A stretch of DNA of 64,000 nucleotides from Streptomyces sp. NBC_01571 (GCF_026339875.1 NZ_JAPEPZ010000001.1:4960001-5024000); one strand, 5' to 3'. Counted from the first letter of the stretch, positions 51,913 through 61,612 are shown. Made by a program: numbers and translations. Notes: generated from the sequence alone by a model not told the origin.

Positions 51913-53676
51913 TCAGAGGTCGCGCTGTGCCTCGTACAGGTTCCGCGGCCGTACGACGTCCGTCGTCCCGTACAGCTCCAGACGGGAGTGCAGGTCGCCG
52001 GTGAAGTCGGGTACGTCGATCTGGTCGAACTCCGTGCAGGTGTTGACGCCGACCGTGGCGCTGTAGGGCGCGAGGCCGTCGATCTTGACGAGGCCGGCGC
52101 GGTTGTTGGTGTCGCGGATGTTCCAGTGGGTGAAGCGGGCGCCGAAGAGGGGGCCTGCGGAGGCGTCCCCGCCGTGGCGGCCGTTGTTGTCGACGGTGAT
52201 GTCGGTGCGGACGTTGGCGAAGGGCATCCCGCGGTGGGAGTCGAAAGTGCCCATCCGCATGTCGCCGCGCGACCAGACGTTGTGGGAGGAGAGCCCCTCC
52301 ACGTTGATGCCGTGGAGCTGGGTGTCCGCCGGGGCCGGGACCGTGCGCTGCTCGATGGTGAAGTCCTCGACGAGGTTGTCGTGAGAGCCCTCGCGGCAGA
52401 AGTACGGGTGGTGCGAGCCGCGGCCGGCCACGCGGGTGCGGCGCAGGGTGCAGGCGGAGGCGGCCACGAGTCCGAAGCCGTTGTCCACGTGGCGCACGAC
52501 GACGTCGTCCGCCCAGCAGTCGTACGCGCACTGGAACACGACCCCGTTGTAGCCCTTGTCCAGGAGGTGCGGGGACTGCGGTGTCTCGACGGCCTCCAGG
52601 GTGAGGCCTTCGACGCCCGAGCCCGTCAGTGGCTCCACAAGGGTGGTCAGTCGCGGGTCCCACTCGGGGCGTATGTCGAGCGGGAGGGGACGTTCCAGGG
52701 TGACCTTCGTGCCCCGCACGTGGCTGACGCGCACGGGCCACTCGTAGGGGACGTAGCTGGTCAGCTTGGTCTTGTCGTCCCAGTAGTAGGCCTCGGGGCC
52801 GGGGCCGCCGCCCGCCATGTGCTCGAGCAGGGTGTGGCCGGCGTCGTCGGCGAGGCGGAGCAGGACGAGCCGGCCCGCCTTCAGCCGGTGCGGATCGGTG
52901 ACCGTCACCGTCCATGAACCACGGGTGGCGGGTGCCACCGCGGTCAGCGTCTCCCACTCGTCGCGACGGTTGCCGGTCCAGCCCTCGAAGGGCCAGGCCT
53001 TCGCCCGGACGGCGGCGACCAGGGAATCCCAACGGGCCGTGGGAGCCAGCCAGATGAGGCCGCCCGCCCAGGACCAGGAGGACTTGTCGCCGCCGTAGCG
53101 GGAGCCGTAGACGCCGATCAGCTCGGTGAGGTTCCTGGTCGCGTACAGCTTCGTACGGTCGCTGCCGGCGCCGCGCAGGACGACGTTCGAGTCGCCGACT
53201 CGGATCAGGCCGTCGACGCGGAAGGTGCCGGGCGGGATGAGAACCGTGCCACCGCCGGCCCTGCCGGCAGCAGCGATGGCACGGTTGATCGCGGGTGCGC
53301 AGTCCGTCACGCCGTCGTCCGCCACGGCGCCGAAGTCGCGTACGTCGGCCACGACGGGGCGGCGGGGGAAGCGCGCCGTCCCGCCCCGGAAACCGGCCCG
53401 CCCCACGTACGGGATCTGCGGGTGGGTGAAGGGGGAGCGGGTGAACTCCCGCCAGATTCCGGGCACTCGGCCGTGCGCCCCGTGCCGCGCGGCTTCCGTG
53501 CCCGTCGACGCGGCGGCCGTTCCCGCCGCCCCGGCTTCCGTGACCGGCGGCCCGGCGGCGGCCGCGGCACGACCGGACGCGGCCGCCGCCGGGCCGCCCG
53601 TCACGGCGGCGGCCGCCACGGCCACGGCGCTGCCGAGCAGGCCCCGCCTGCTGATGCCCACGTGCTCCTCGCTCAT
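51913..53676 (-). CDS. Tat-exported parallel beta-helix (pectate-lyase-like) protein
   Basis: 587 residues from MSEEHVGISRRGLLGSAVAVA, a Tat signal (SRRGLLG). It has an Ala/Gly-rich linker, then the Pectate_lyase_3-type opening VADVRDFGAVADDGVTDCAPAINRAIAAAG and beta-helix coils (NVVLRGAGSDRTKLYA, NGVVFQCAYDCWADDVVVRHV, NLVEDFTIEQRT). It probably cleaves or binds a polysaccharide; substrate unknown. The longer frame upstream lacks a signal and is rejected. Confidence 0.85.
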   Translation of the reverse strand: MSEEHVGISRRGLLGSAVAVAAAAVTGGPAAAASGRAAAAAGPPVTEAGAAGTAAASTGTEAARHGAHGRVPGIWREFTRSPFTHPQIPYVGRAGFRGGTARFPRRPVVADVRDFGAVADDGVTDCAPAINRAIAAAGRAGGGTVLIPPGTFRVDGLIRVGDSNVVLRGAGSDRTKLYATRNLTELIGVYGSRYGGDKSSWSWAGGLIWLAPTARWDSLVAAVRAKAWPFEGWTGNRRDEWETLTAVAPATRGSWTVTVTDPHRLKAGRLVLLRLADDAGHTLLEHMAGGGPGPEAYYWDDKTKLTSYVPYEWPVRVSHVRGTKVTLERPLPLDIRPEWDPRLTTLVEPLTGSGVEGLTLEAVETPQSPHLLDKGYNGVVFQCAYDCWADDVVVRHVDNGFGLVAASACTLRRTRVAGRGSHHPYFCREGSHDNLVEDFTIEQRTVPAPADTQLHGINVEGLSSHNVWSRGDMRMGTFDSHRGMPFANVRTDITVDNNGRHGGDASAGPLFGARFTHWNIRDTNNRAGLVKIDGLAPYSATVGVNTCTEFDQIDVPDFTGDLHSRLELYGTTDVVRPRNLYEAQRDL

Positions 53677-53801
53677 GCCCGCCCGCCTTCGCTCGCATCC
53701 ATGGATGTGAATGACGTTCAGATCTGCGTCGGCGGTGAGCATGCCACTGCGGAGGCCCGCCCGGAAGAGGGCATGCGGAGTTAGTTGGACTGGACCATGA
53801 G

Positions 53802-54293
53802 TCAGTCGGTCGGGCGCTGAGTCAGATGGGTGAACGCATCCAGATTGCGGGTCGACTCCCCACGGGAGACCCGCCAGGCGTACTCCTTGCGGATCGCGGA
53901 GGCGAAACCGAGCTCCAGGAGAGTGTTGAAAGACCCGTCGGCGGCCTCCAGGACCGAACCGAGCAGCCGGTCGATCTCGTCCGGCGTGACCGCGGCGAGC
54001 GGCAGCTTGCCGACCAGGTACACGTCCCCCAGCGGGTCGACCGCGTAACTCACGCCGTAGAGCTTGAGATTGCGCTCCAGGAGCCAGCGGTGGACGCCTT
54101 CCTCGTTCTCGTCGGGATGGCGGACCACGAAGGCGTTCAGCGACAGGGAGTGCTTGCCGACGATCAGCGAGACGGTCGTCGAGAGCTTGCGGGTGCCGGG
54201 CAGTTTCACGACGTACGAGCCCGTCGCTGGGCTCTCCCACTCCAGCTCGGCCTCTGTGAGGGTCTGCTCGACGATCGACGCTGCGTCAGCCAT
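53802..54293 (-). CDS. YbjN domain protein
   Basis: 163 residues from MADAASIVEQTLTEAELEWES. The YbjN/type III secretion chaperone-like fold shows KLSTTVSLIVGKHSLSLNAFVV and RWLLERNLKLYGVSYAVDPLGDVYLVGKLPL. In actinobacteria it is conserved next to mshA; its role is unknown (YbjN modulates stress responses in enterobacteria). It lies 37 bp downstream of mshA in the same direction, so they are likely co-transcribed. Confidence 0.88.
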   Translation of the reverse strand: MADAASIVEQTLTEAELEWESPATGSYVVKLPGTRKLSTTVSLIVGKHSLSLNAFVVRHPDENEEGVHRWLLERNLKLYGVSYAVDPLGDVYLVGKLPLAAVTPDEIDRLLGSVLEAADGSFNTLLELGFASAIRKEYAWRVSRGESTRNLDAFTHLTQRPTD

Positions 54294-54330
54294 GGGGCGA
54301 GCGTACGTCAGCCGTCCGACAGCGGCGGTG

Positions 54331-55668
54331 TCAGCCCTGGTGGCCGCGGACCTTGCGGCGGTGGCTCTGTGTCGCCGCCGTGTACACGTCCGCCGTGGCC
54401 GCCGCCGCGGTGTCCCAGCCGAAGCGCTGCGCGTGCCGGGCGGCGGCCTCGCCCATCCGGGCCGGGAGCGTCCGGTCGTCGGCGAAATCGCGCAGCACGC
54501 GCGCGTAGGCGGCGGGATCGTGCCCGGGGACGAGGAAACCGGTCTCCCGGTCGCACACGGCGACGGGCAGTCCGCCGACCGCGGCGGCCAGCACCGGCGT
54601 GCCGGCCGCCTGCGCCTCGATGGCCACCAGACCGAAGGACTCGCTGTACGAGGGCATGACCAGCACCGACGCGGCCCGGAACCAGTCCGCGAGCTGCTCC
54701 TGGTCGACGGGCGGCCTGAAGCACACGACATCGGCGATACCGAGCCGGGCGGCGAGCTTCTGCAGGCCCTCGGGCTTGGCGAGACCGCTGCCGCTGGGAC
54801 CGCCCACCACGGGGACGACGATGTTGCGGCGCAGCTCGGGACGCTCGTCGAGCAGGACGGCGACCGCGCGCAGCAGCACGTCGGGGGCCTTCAGGGGCTG
54901 TATGCGGCCCGCGAAGAGCGGGATCAGGGCGTCCTGCGGGAGCCCGAGGCGGGCGCGGGCCGCGGCGCGGCCGTCGGCCGGGCAGAAGCGGTCGAGGTTC
55001 ACCCCGGGGTGGACGACGGCGACCTTGCCGGACTCGGCCTCGTAGTGGCGTACGAGTTCGTCGGCTTCTTCCGCGGTGTTGGCGATGAGGCGGTCGGCGG
55101 CGCGCACGATCTGGGTCTCGCCGATGACACGGGCAGCCGGCTCGGGGCTGTCGCCCTCGGCGAGCGCGGCGTTCTTGACCTTGGCCATGGTGTGCATCGC
55201 GTGCACCAGGGGCGCGCCCCAGCGCTCGGCGGCGAGCCACCCGACGTGGCCGGAGAGCCAGTAGTGGGAGTGCACCAGGTCGTAGTAGCCGGGGCGGTGC
55301 CCGGCCCAGGCCTGCATGACGCCGTGCGTGAAGGCGCACAGCTGGGCGGGCAGGTCCTCCTTGGCGAGGCCTTCGTAGGGGCCGGCGTCGACGTGCCGGA
55401 CGAGGACTCCGGGGGCCAGCTCGACGGTCGGCGGGAGAGCGGCCGTCGTGGACCGCGTGAAGATCTCGACCTCGATGTTGATCGCGGCGAGGCGCTGGGC
55501 GAGCTCCACGATGTAGACGTTCATGCCCCCCGCGTCGCCCGTGCCGGGCTGGTGGAGCGGGGAGGTGTGCACGGAGAGCATCGCGACGCGACGGGGCCTT
55601 CGGTTCAGCCTGAGCCGTGACGGCGTCGCCGGGGAGCGCCGCCCGAGCCTGCTGACGTACTGGCTCAC
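54331..55668 (-). CDS. mshA: D-inositol-3-phosphate glycosyltransferase (mycothiol synthesis)
   Basis: MshA joins GlcNAc from UDP-GlcNAc to inositol-3-phosphate, the first step of mycothiol synthesis. 445 residues from GTG 55668 (GAGGAGGAAC upstream). GT-B family 4: N-domain MLSVHTSPLHQPGTGDAGGMNVYIVEL, the HPGVNLDRFCP loop, FAGRIQPLKAPDVLLRA, and the EX7E region SYSESFGLVAIEAQAAGTPV. The longer upstream frame is not supported. Confidence 0.95.
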   Translation of the reverse strand: MSQYVSRLGRRSPATPSRLRLNRRPRRVAMLSVHTSPLHQPGTGDAGGMNVYIVELAQRLAAINIEVEIFTRSTTAALPPTVELAPGVLVRHVDAGPYEGLAKEDLPAQLCAFTHGVMQAWAGHRPGYYDLVHSHYWLSGHVGWLAAERWGAPLVHAMHTMAKVKNAALAEGDSPEPAARVIGETQIVRAADRLIANTAEEADELVRHYEAESGKVAVVHPGVNLDRFCPADGRAAARARLGLPQDALIPLFAGRIQPLKAPDVLLRAVAVLLDERPELRRNIVVPVVGGPSGSGLAKPEGLQKLAARLGIADVVCFRPPVDQEQLADWFRAASVLVMPSYSESFGLVAIEAQAAGTPVLAAAVGGLPVAVCDRETGFLVPGHDPAAYARVLRDFADDRTLPARMGEAAARHAQRFGWDTAAAATADVYTAATQSHRRKVRGHQG

Positions 55669-55902
55669 GTGGCGTTCCTCCTCGCTGCGGGCATGCCGGT
55701 CGGAGGGTGCGACGCACCCTCCAATCCTGGGGAACGCCGGAGCAGGCCGCTCCATTTCCCTTTTGCCGAATCATTACCAGGGGTCGATCAACCGTTCGAT
55801 AGCGAGTTGCGTACGCGGTCTTTGTCCACAGGGCCGGCGGCCGGGACGGAGGTTGTCCACAGGCGGACACGGCGTCGCGTACGGCCGCCTACTCTCGTAC
55901 GC

Positions 55903-56715
55903 ATGACAGCCCGCGCCGCGTCCCGCCCCGTGGGTACGGTGACGCGCGGGACCACGAACCCCAACCGCCTGCGCCGGATGGACCGCTGGATCGCGGCCAC
56001 CCACGGCGCCGAGCTGCGCCGGAGCCCCGGCCCGGTGGCGGTCGACCTCGGTTACGGGGCGGCCCCCTGGACCGCGGTCGAGCTGCTGACGCGCCTGCGC
56101 ACGGTCGCGCCGCGCACCCGAGTGGTGGGTGTGGAGATCGACCCGGCCAGGGTCGCGGCGGCGCGGCCGTACGAGCGGGAGGGGCTCACCTTCCGGCACG
56201 GCGGCTTCGAGGTCCCGGTCGAGGGCGGACCGACACTCATCCGCGCGGCCAACGTGCTGCGCCAGTACGACGAGGAGCAGGTCGCCGCCGTCTGGGAGCG
56301 CCTGTGCGCCCGTCTGGCGCCGGCGGGTCCGGGCTCCTCGGGCGGCCTGCTCGTCGAGGGCACCTGCGACGAGATCGGCCGCCGGCACGTCTGGGTCGCG
56401 CTCGGCCCCGAGGGCCCTCGCACGGTCACCTTCGCCACCCGGCTGGGCTCCCTGGACCGCCCCTCGGACCTCGCCGAGCGCCTGCCGAAGGCCCTGATCC
56501 ACCGCAACGTCCCGGGCGAGCCCGTCCACGCGTTCCTGCGCGACTTCGACCGCGCCTGGGCGGCCGCCGCGCCCTACGCCTCGTACGGCGCGCGGCAGCG
56601 CTGGATCCGCACGGTCCGCGACCTGGCGGCCGACTGGCCCGTGACCGACGCGATAGCGCGCTGGCGCCAGGGTGAGGTCACGGTGGGCTGGGAGGCCCTG
56701 GCGCCAGGGGTGTGA
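55903..56715 (+). CDS. Class I SAM-dependent methyltransferase-like protein
   Basis: 270 residues from ATG 55903. Rossmann-type SAM motif VAVDLGYGAAPWTAVELLTRL, acidic motif II VVGVEIDPARVAAARPY, and motif IV-like RAANVLRQYDEEQVAAVWERL. Divergent from mshA. The substrate is unknown. The leader between them is rich in short inverted repeats. Confidence 0.85.
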   Translation: MTARAASRPVGTVTRGTTNPNRLRRMDRWIAATHGAELRRSPGPVAVDLGYGAAPWTAVELLTRLRTVAPRTRVVGVEIDPARVAAARPYEREGLTFRHGGFEVPVEGGPTLIRAANVLRQYDEEQVAAVWERLCARLAPAGPGSSGGLLVEGTCDEIGRRHVWVALGPEGPRTVTFATRLGSLDRPSDLAERLPKALIHRNVPGEPVHAFLRDFDRAWAAAAPYASYGARQRWIRTVRDLAADWPVTDAIARWRQGEVTVGWEALAPGV

Positions 56716-56782
56716 CGACCGGAGGTGTGACCCCGGCGCGCGGGCGCGCTTCGGCGAACGGCCGCGGACCTCACCCGCCCGC

Positions 56783-56812
56783 ACCACTCACGGAACGAAC
56801 TCCATGAGTGGT
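56783..56812. promoter_or_regulatory. Inverted repeat upstream of the NlpC/P60 gene
   Basis: ACCACTCA and TGAGTGGT separated by 14 bp, 148 bp before the start. It could terminate the methyltransferase transcript or serve as an operator. No c-di-AMP riboswitch signature was found in the gap. Confidence 0.45.
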
Positions 56813-56959
56813 TCGTCACACAGGCGGGGAGATCGTCTTGCGGAAGCGCGACGGTGGGAAGGGAGTTCTTGCCCGCCTCTGTCGCGTTGCGCGCCGACAT
56901 GGCACGATCCCCCAGGCGTCCATAAGTTACTGACGGTAAATCAGTTGGGGGGCGGAGCA

Positions 56960-58081
56960 ATGGGATCCGGCAAGCGGAGCCTGACCACGGCTGCCATGGT
57001 AGTGGCGTGCGCCTGCGCGGTGCTGTCGGCACCGGGCGTGGCGTACGCGAGCCCGACACCGGGCTCCACACCGTCATCCACCCCGTCGGGCGGTACGGCC
57101 GGCGCGGGCGGTGCGGCCGTCCAGGATCCCCAGGCGATGCGCAAGAAGAAGGATCTCCAGGCGATCCGCGAGAAGCTGGACGATCTCTACCACGACGCGG
57201 CGGTCGCGACGGACGCCTACAACGCCGCCGAGGAGAAGGCCCGCCAGCAGTCCGCCCAGATCGTCGACCTGGCCCAGGACATCGTCAAGGGCCAGGAGAA
57301 ACTCGACCGGTTGAAGGACCTGGCGGGCGCCGCGGCCCGGGCGCAGTACCGGGGCGGCGGCCTGCCCCCCGAGGCGCAGCTCTGGCTGAGCAGGAACCCC
57401 CAGGAGTACCTGGACGGCGCGGGCAGGGTCCGCCAGGGCGAGCACGCGACCAAGGGCCTGCTCGCCGAGATGGCCCGCACACAGCAGGACTTGGAGCAGT
57501 ACGCGAAGGACGCCTCCGCCCAGTGGCAGAAGCTCGAGGCCAACCGCGAGGCCAAGGCCGAGGCGCAGAAGAAGATCAAGAAGCAGATCGCCGCCGCCGA
57601 GAAGCTGCAGTCCCAGCTCCAGAAGGAGGAGAAGGAGCGGCTGGCGAAGCTCGAGGAGGAGGCCGCCCACAAGGCGCAGACGGCCTGGCTGAGCTCCGGC
57701 GTCCTGGCGGAGATCAACGGCAAGGCGTCCGCGCAGGGCAGGAAGGCCGTGCAGTACGCCACCGACCAGATCGGCAAGCCGTACGTGTGGGGCGCCGAGG
57801 GCCCGAAGTCGTACGACTGCTCGGGGCTGACCTCCCAGGCCTGGATCTCCGCGGGCCACGGCATTCCGCGCACCTCGCAGGAGCAGTGGAAGCAACTCAC
57901 CCACGTCGACATCAAGGACATGCGCCCCGGCGACCTGATCATCTACTTCGACGACGCCAGCCATGTCGCGATGTACATCGGGGACGGCGCGATCGTGCAC
58001 GCGCCCCGGCCGGGGCGGACGGTGACCGTCGCGGGCGCGGGATCGATGCCGATCCTGGGGGTCGTACGGCCGGACGCGTGA
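56960..58081 (+). CDS. Secreted NlpC/P60 peptidoglycan hydrolase
   Basis: 373 residues from ATG 56960. A signal peptide (cleavage near AYASP) precedes a long coiled coil (about 60-245; LDDLYHDAAVATDAYNAAEEKARQQSAQIV and IKKQIAAAEKLQSQLQKEEKERL). The C-terminal NlpC/P60 domain has Cys in YDCSGLTSQAW, His in ASHVAMYIGDG and the third polar residue in IVHAPRPG. Such enzymes cut D-Glu-DAP stem-peptide bonds, acting in growth or sporulation; the coiled coil probably autoinhibits or anchors. Confidence 0.92.
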   Translation: MGSGKRSLTTAAMVVACACAVLSAPGVAYASPTPGSTPSSTPSGGTAGAGGAAVQDPQAMRKKKDLQAIREKLDDLYHDAAVATDAYNAAEEKARQQSAQIVDLAQDIVKGQEKLDRLKDLAGAAARAQYRGGGLPPEAQLWLSRNPQEYLDGAGRVRQGEHATKGLLAEMARTQQDLEQYAKDASAQWQKLEANREAKAEAQKKIKKQIAAAEKLQSQLQKEEKERLAKLEEEAAHKAQTAWLSSGVLAEINGKASAQGRKAVQYATDQIGKPYVWGAEGPKSYDCSGLTSQAWISAGHGIPRTSQEQWKQLTHVDIKDMRPGDLIIYFDDASHVAMYIGDGAIVHAPRPGRTVTVAGAGSMPILGVVRPDA

Positions 58082-58417
58082 GGCGCGGGCGTGAGGCGTG
58101 GGGCCCGGCCTGAGGCATCGGGCGTGACCGCCCGGTGACCGGGCCCCGCACGCCGCCCGCCCGCGTCGTGACCCACCGCACGTGACCTGCCCCACGGGGG
58201 CGCATACCTCCCCCGCCCGGGGACGTGACGTTCGTCATCTTCGGTGACCCGGCATCCTGTCCAAGTGCGGTACAGGATGCGGCATATGACGGTGGCCGAT
58301 TGCCGGACGCCCCGCCGCGCACCATTCCCCCGCGGCGTCCGCTACCGCTATGGTCCCCGTCGGTGGGTCGAGGACCTTCGCCCCACCACGCCCTCGGGGG
58401 GAGGGAAGGAACAGACG
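58082..58417. other. 336-bp gap before the phosphatase gene
   Basis: It holds the promoter of the SpoIIE-type phosphatase gene; a GGGAGGGAAGGA run precedes its ATG. No gene or strong structure is seen. Confidence 0.5.
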
Positions 58418-59770
58418 ATGCCCGTACCCATACCGCGGCAGAGAGCGATCCCGGCCGTGGAAAGTGGTCAGGCTTCAGCCGCGTTCTCACCCGGCGGCCC
58501 ATCCGGAGAGTCAACCGGCGGCCCCGCCGGACACGCGACTGGCGGCCCGGCCGAAGCCCAGCCGGCGCCCCGCGCCGCGACCCCGGTCGACAGCACCACC
58601 AACCTGACCCTGCTGGTCATCGAGGACGACCCGGCCGGTTCCCTCAGCGTGCCCGAAATGCTCGACGCCGCCGGCAAGCCGATCCGTATCCGTACCGCCC
58701 GCAACCTCACCGAGGCCGAGCGGCTGCTCACCGACGACGTCCACTGCATCCTGCTCGACCTCGCGCTGCCGGCGCCGGGCCGGGCCGCCGAGTCGGACGA
58801 CGAGCTGGCCACGCTCAAGCACGTCCTGCGGCTCGCGCCCCGGCACGCCGTCCTCGCGCTCACCGCGTCGGGTGACGCCGAGCGCGGCACCGAAGCGGTA
58901 CGCGTCGGCGCCCAGGACTATCTCTTCCGCGATGAGCTGGACGGCCGGCTGCTGAGCCGCGCGATCCGGTACGCGGTGGAGCGGAAACGTTCCGACAGGG
59001 CCGAGCGACGGCTCACCGAGTCCAGGCTGCGTGCCCAGGAGAACGCGCGCCTGGAACGCGGTCTGCTGCCGACCCCGCTCCTGGAGGGCTCCTCGCTGCG
59101 GTTCGCCGCGCGCTACCGCCCCGGTCGGTCCCGGGCGCTGCTCGGCGGCGACTTCTACGACACGGTCCGTACGGCCGACGGCACGGTGCACGCCATGATC
59201 GGCGACGTCTGCGGGCACGGACCCGACGAGGCGGCGCTCGGCGTGGAGCTGCGCATCGCCTGGCGGGCGCTGACGTTCGCGGGGATGTGCGGCGACGAGC
59301 TGCTCTCGACGCTCCAGCAGGTACTGGAGCACGAACGTGAGAACGACGAGATCTTCGCGACGATGTGCACGGTGGACATCGCGCCGGACGGCCGTCGTGC
59401 CGGGCTCTGCCTGGCCGGTCACCCGTCCCCGCTGATAGCCCGCCCCGGCCGCCCGGCCGAACTGCTGCCGTACGAGAACGGCGGCCCGGCGCTCGGTCTG
59501 CTGCCCGGCGCCCGCTGGCCGCGCCAGCAGGTGGAGCTGGGCGGCGAGTGGAGTCTGATGCTCTACACGGACGGTCTGATCGAGGGCCGTGTCGGCGAGG
59601 GCAACCAGCGGCTCGGCCAGGACGGCATGGTGGACATGGTCCGCCGCCAGCTCGCCGAGGGACTGGAGGGCGAGCAGCTGCTGCGGGCCGCCGTCAGCGA
59701 GGTGCGCGAACTCAACGGCGGAGAGCTGACGGACGACGTCGCGGTGCTGTTGCTGGACCGCACGCCCTAG
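58418..59770 (+). CDS. Response-regulator / SpoIIE-type PP2C phosphatase
   Basis: 450 residues from ATG 58418. The receiver domain (about 68-190; LLVIEDDPAGSLSV, phosphoacceptor Asp in CILLDLALPAPG, LALTASGD, QDYLFRDEL) is linked by a helix (SDRAERRLTESRLRAQENARLERGLLP) to a PPM-type phosphatase (FAARYRPGRSRALLGGDFYDTV, MIGDVCGHGPDEA, LCLAGHPSPLI, MLYTDGLIEGR, LTDDVAVLLLD). RsbU-like proteins dephosphorylate anti-sigma antagonists in stress sigma-factor switching. Confidence 0.93.
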   Translation: MPVPIPRQRAIPAVESGQASAAFSPGGPSGESTGGPAGHATGGPAEAQPAPRAATPVDSTTNLTLLVIEDDPAGSLSVPEMLDAAGKPIRIRTARNLTEAERLLTDDVHCILLDLALPAPGRAAESDDELATLKHVLRLAPRHAVLALTASGDAERGTEAVRVGAQDYLFRDELDGRLLSRAIRYAVERKRSDRAERRLTESRLRAQENARLERGLLPTPLLEGSSLRFAARYRPGRSRALLGGDFYDTVRTADGTVHAMIGDVCGHGPDEAALGVELRIAWRALTFAGMCGDELLSTLQQVLEHERENDEIFATMCTVDIAPDGRRAGLCLAGHPSPLIARPGRPAELLPYENGGPALGLLPGARWPRQQVELGGEWSLMLYTDGLIEGRVGEGNQRLGQDGMVDMVRRQLAEGLEGEQLLRAAVSEVRELNGGELTDDVAVLLLDRTP

Positions 59771-59798
59771 CGTCGTACGCCCACCGGAGTGCCGTGCT

Positions 59799-59828
59799 CG
59801 TCGGCCGGACCGTCGGGCCCGGCCGACG
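59799..59828. terminator. Shared terminator
   Basis: CGTCGGCCGG and CCGGCCGACG with a 10-nt loop, between the convergent phosphatase and DUF2516 genes. Confidence 0.7.
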
Positions 59829-59912
59829 AAGCGTCGTGCCTGTCCGACGGAGCGGACGGAGCGGTGCGATCACCGGAGCCGGCGAGGGCCGCGCGCGTCT
59901 TGGGCGAGGTGG

Positions 59913-60257
59913 TCAACGACCGCCGTTGTACGGACCGTAGGGGCCGTCGCTGCTGCTTCCGCCGCGACGGCCTCCGCCTCCGGAGACCTGACGGAGCGCG
60001 GGGCGTACGTCCACGAAGAAGACGATCGTGGCGACCAGCCCCGCGATCTGCAGGAAGATCATCGGGACCAGCAGGTTCACGGCCACCGTGATGCCCAGGA
60101 TGATCAGCCAGAACATCTTGCTCTGCTTGTCCGCCGCCCGGTACGCGTCATCGCGGGCGATCGCGGCCATTCCCAGTGCCACCACGGCGAGCACCAGAAT
60201 GGCCAGGAAGATCAGCGACATGAAGCCGCCGAATGCCGTCAACAGCACTATGCCCAC
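59913..60257 (-). CDS. DUF2516 family membrane protein
   Basis: 114 residues: two or three membrane helices (GGFMSLIFLAILVLAVVALGMAAIA, KMFWLIILGITVAVNLLVPMIFLQIAGLVATIVFFVDV) with a DDAYRAADKQSK loop, and a Gly/Ser/Tyr-rich cytoplasmic tail. Characteristic of the actinobacterial DUF2516 family beside hbhA-like genes. The GTG at 60257 was chosen; 60248 is possible. Function unknown. Confidence 0.85.
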   Translation of the reverse strand: MGIVLLTAFGGFMSLIFLAILVLAVVALGMAAIARDDAYRAADKQSKMFWLIILGITVAVNLLVPMIFLQIAGLVATIVFFVDVRPALRQVSGGGGRRGGSSSDGPYGPYNGGR

Positions 60258-60299
60258 CGCCCGGATCGAATCATCTCTACGGTCACCGTACCCGGAGAA

Positions 60300-60330
60300 C
60301 GGGCCGGGAACTCTGAGAGTGCCCGGCCCG
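60300..60330 (-). terminator. Terminator of the hbhA-like gene
   Basis: CGGGCCGGG and CCCGGCCCG arms with an inner ACTCT/AGAGT stem, 58 bp after the stop. Confidence 0.75.
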
Positions 60331-60388
60331 TCCCCGCATCACTACGCCGTTCGCCCACCACGTCCGTCGGCGGTCCGGCGGCAGTCGC

Positions 60389-60979
60389 TCACTTCGCGGG
60401 CGGAGTCGTCTTCTTGGCGACGGGCTTGCGCAGCGGGGCCTTCTTCGGCGCGGTCTTCCTGGCCGCGGTCGGCTCGGCGGCGGCCGTGGCCGGCTTCGGC
60501 TCCTGCTTGACCTGGGCGGACTGCGCCTCCGGCTCGACGGCCACGGCCAGCTCCTCGATGCCGTCGGCCGCCTCTCCGCGCCAGGTCCGCACGGTCTGCT
60601 CGCCGTGCTCGGCGACCTTCTCGTACGTCTCCCGGGCCTTCACGGCGTACTCGGCGGCGACGCCGACACCGCGCAGGGCGAGGTCCTGGGCGGACTCACC
60701 GAGCTTCTTGAGGTCGGTGTCGAGGGTGCTGATGAAGCCCGTCACCCGGGTCTGGATCGTCTCCTGCGCCTCCTTGGCACGGGAGGCGGCCTTCTCCTGG
60801 ACGGTGTTCGCGTCCATGTTCTTCACGGTCTCGATGCGCGCCGGGGCCTCGGCGCGGATCTGCTCCACGATGCCGGGGACCTTCCGGGCCTGCTGGACGG
60901 CCAGGTCGGCGGTGCCGGCCAGGAAGTACAGCGGGGTCGGGTCCGTGGCGGCCTTGCGGATGTCGTCGGTGATGGCCAT
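60389..60979 (-). CDS. Heparin-binding haemagglutinin (HbhA)-like protein
   Basis: 196 residues from MAITDDIRKAATDPTPLYFLAGTADLAVQQ. An Ala-rich helical domain (to about 135) is typical of HbhA, followed by a C-terminal Lys/Pro/Ala tail (APKKAPLRKPVAKKTTPPAK). In mycobacteria HbhA is a surface adhesin; in Streptomyces the role is unclear. It lies just downstream of, and co-directional with, the XRE regulator gene, a conserved pairing. Confidence 0.88.
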   Translation of the reverse strand: MAITDDIRKAATDPTPLYFLAGTADLAVQQARKVPGIVEQIRAEAPARIETVKNMDANTVQEKAASRAKEAQETIQTRVTGFISTLDTDLKKLGESAQDLALRGVGVAAEYAVKARETYEKVAEHGEQTVRTWRGEAADGIEELAVAVEPEAQSAQVKQEPKPATAAAEPTAARKTAPKKAPLRKPVAKKTTPPAK

Positions 60980-61084
60980 GGCGATGATCCTCCCGGAGTC
61001 GCTTTCAGCTGAGGGTTTGGGTGGTCCGCGGCGAAACCTGCCGGTCCGCACCGGTGGCGGCGGCACTGCCGCCGCCGGTACGGG

Positions 61085-61612
61085 TCAACCGGCGGTCTGC
61101 TGCGGATCGGCATCGCTTCCGCCGGCCGTGCGGGGGCCGCGGACAGCGGTGTCCGGCGATTGCTGGGTGTCCGATATGTTCCGCACCGGGTCCTGCGCCA
61201 TCTCCTGGACCACACCTTCGGTCATGTCCTGTGCCTCGCCCTGGACCATGTCCGGCGTGATCTCGAATCCGTTCTCCTTGCGGAAGGACTCGTAGATCTG
61301 GAGCAGTACCTGCTTCTGCCGCTCGTTCAGCGTGGGATCGGCGAGGATGACGGCACGTGTCTCCACCTCGTCCCGGTCCCGCTCGGCGTCGAGGATGCCG
61401 GCCCGCACGTACAGCGTCTCGGCGGAGATCCGCAGCGCCTTGGCGACCTGCTGCAGCACCTCCGCGCTCGGCTTGCGCAGCCCGCGCTCGATCTGGCTCA
61501 GATACGGATTGGACACCCCGGCGGCGTCGGCGAGCTGCCGCAGGGACAGCTGCGCGTTGCGCCGCTGATCGCGCAGATACTCACCGAGATTGCCGACGTT
61601 GAGCGATGCCAT
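61085..61612 (-). CDS. XRE-family regulator upstream of hbhA
   Basis: 175 residues from MASLNVGNLGEYLRDQRRNAQLS. HTH: LSLRQLADAAGVSNPYLSQIERGLRKPSAEVLQQVAKAL. A helical ligand/oligomerisation region (AETLYVRAGILDAERDRDEVETRAVILADPTL to LLQIYESFRKENG) and a disordered Met/Gln/Asp-rich tail follow. A strong inverted repeat directly upstream suggests autoregulation, and hbhA is its likely co-regulated neighbour. Confidence 0.92.
   Translation of the reverse strand: MASLNVGNLGEYLRDQRRNAQLSLRQLADAAGVSNPYLSQIERGLRKPSAEVLQQVAKALRISAETLYVRAGILDAERDRDEVETRAVILADPTLNERQKQVLLQIYESFRKENGFEITPDMVQGEAQDMTEGVVQEMAQDPVRNISDTQQSPDTAVRGPRTAGGSDADPQQTAG

Noticed and set aside
56716..56959. c-di-AMP (ydaO-type) riboswitch upstream of the NlpC/P60 gene
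   Set aside because: The family often has one in actinobacteria, but the conserved core sequences are not present here.
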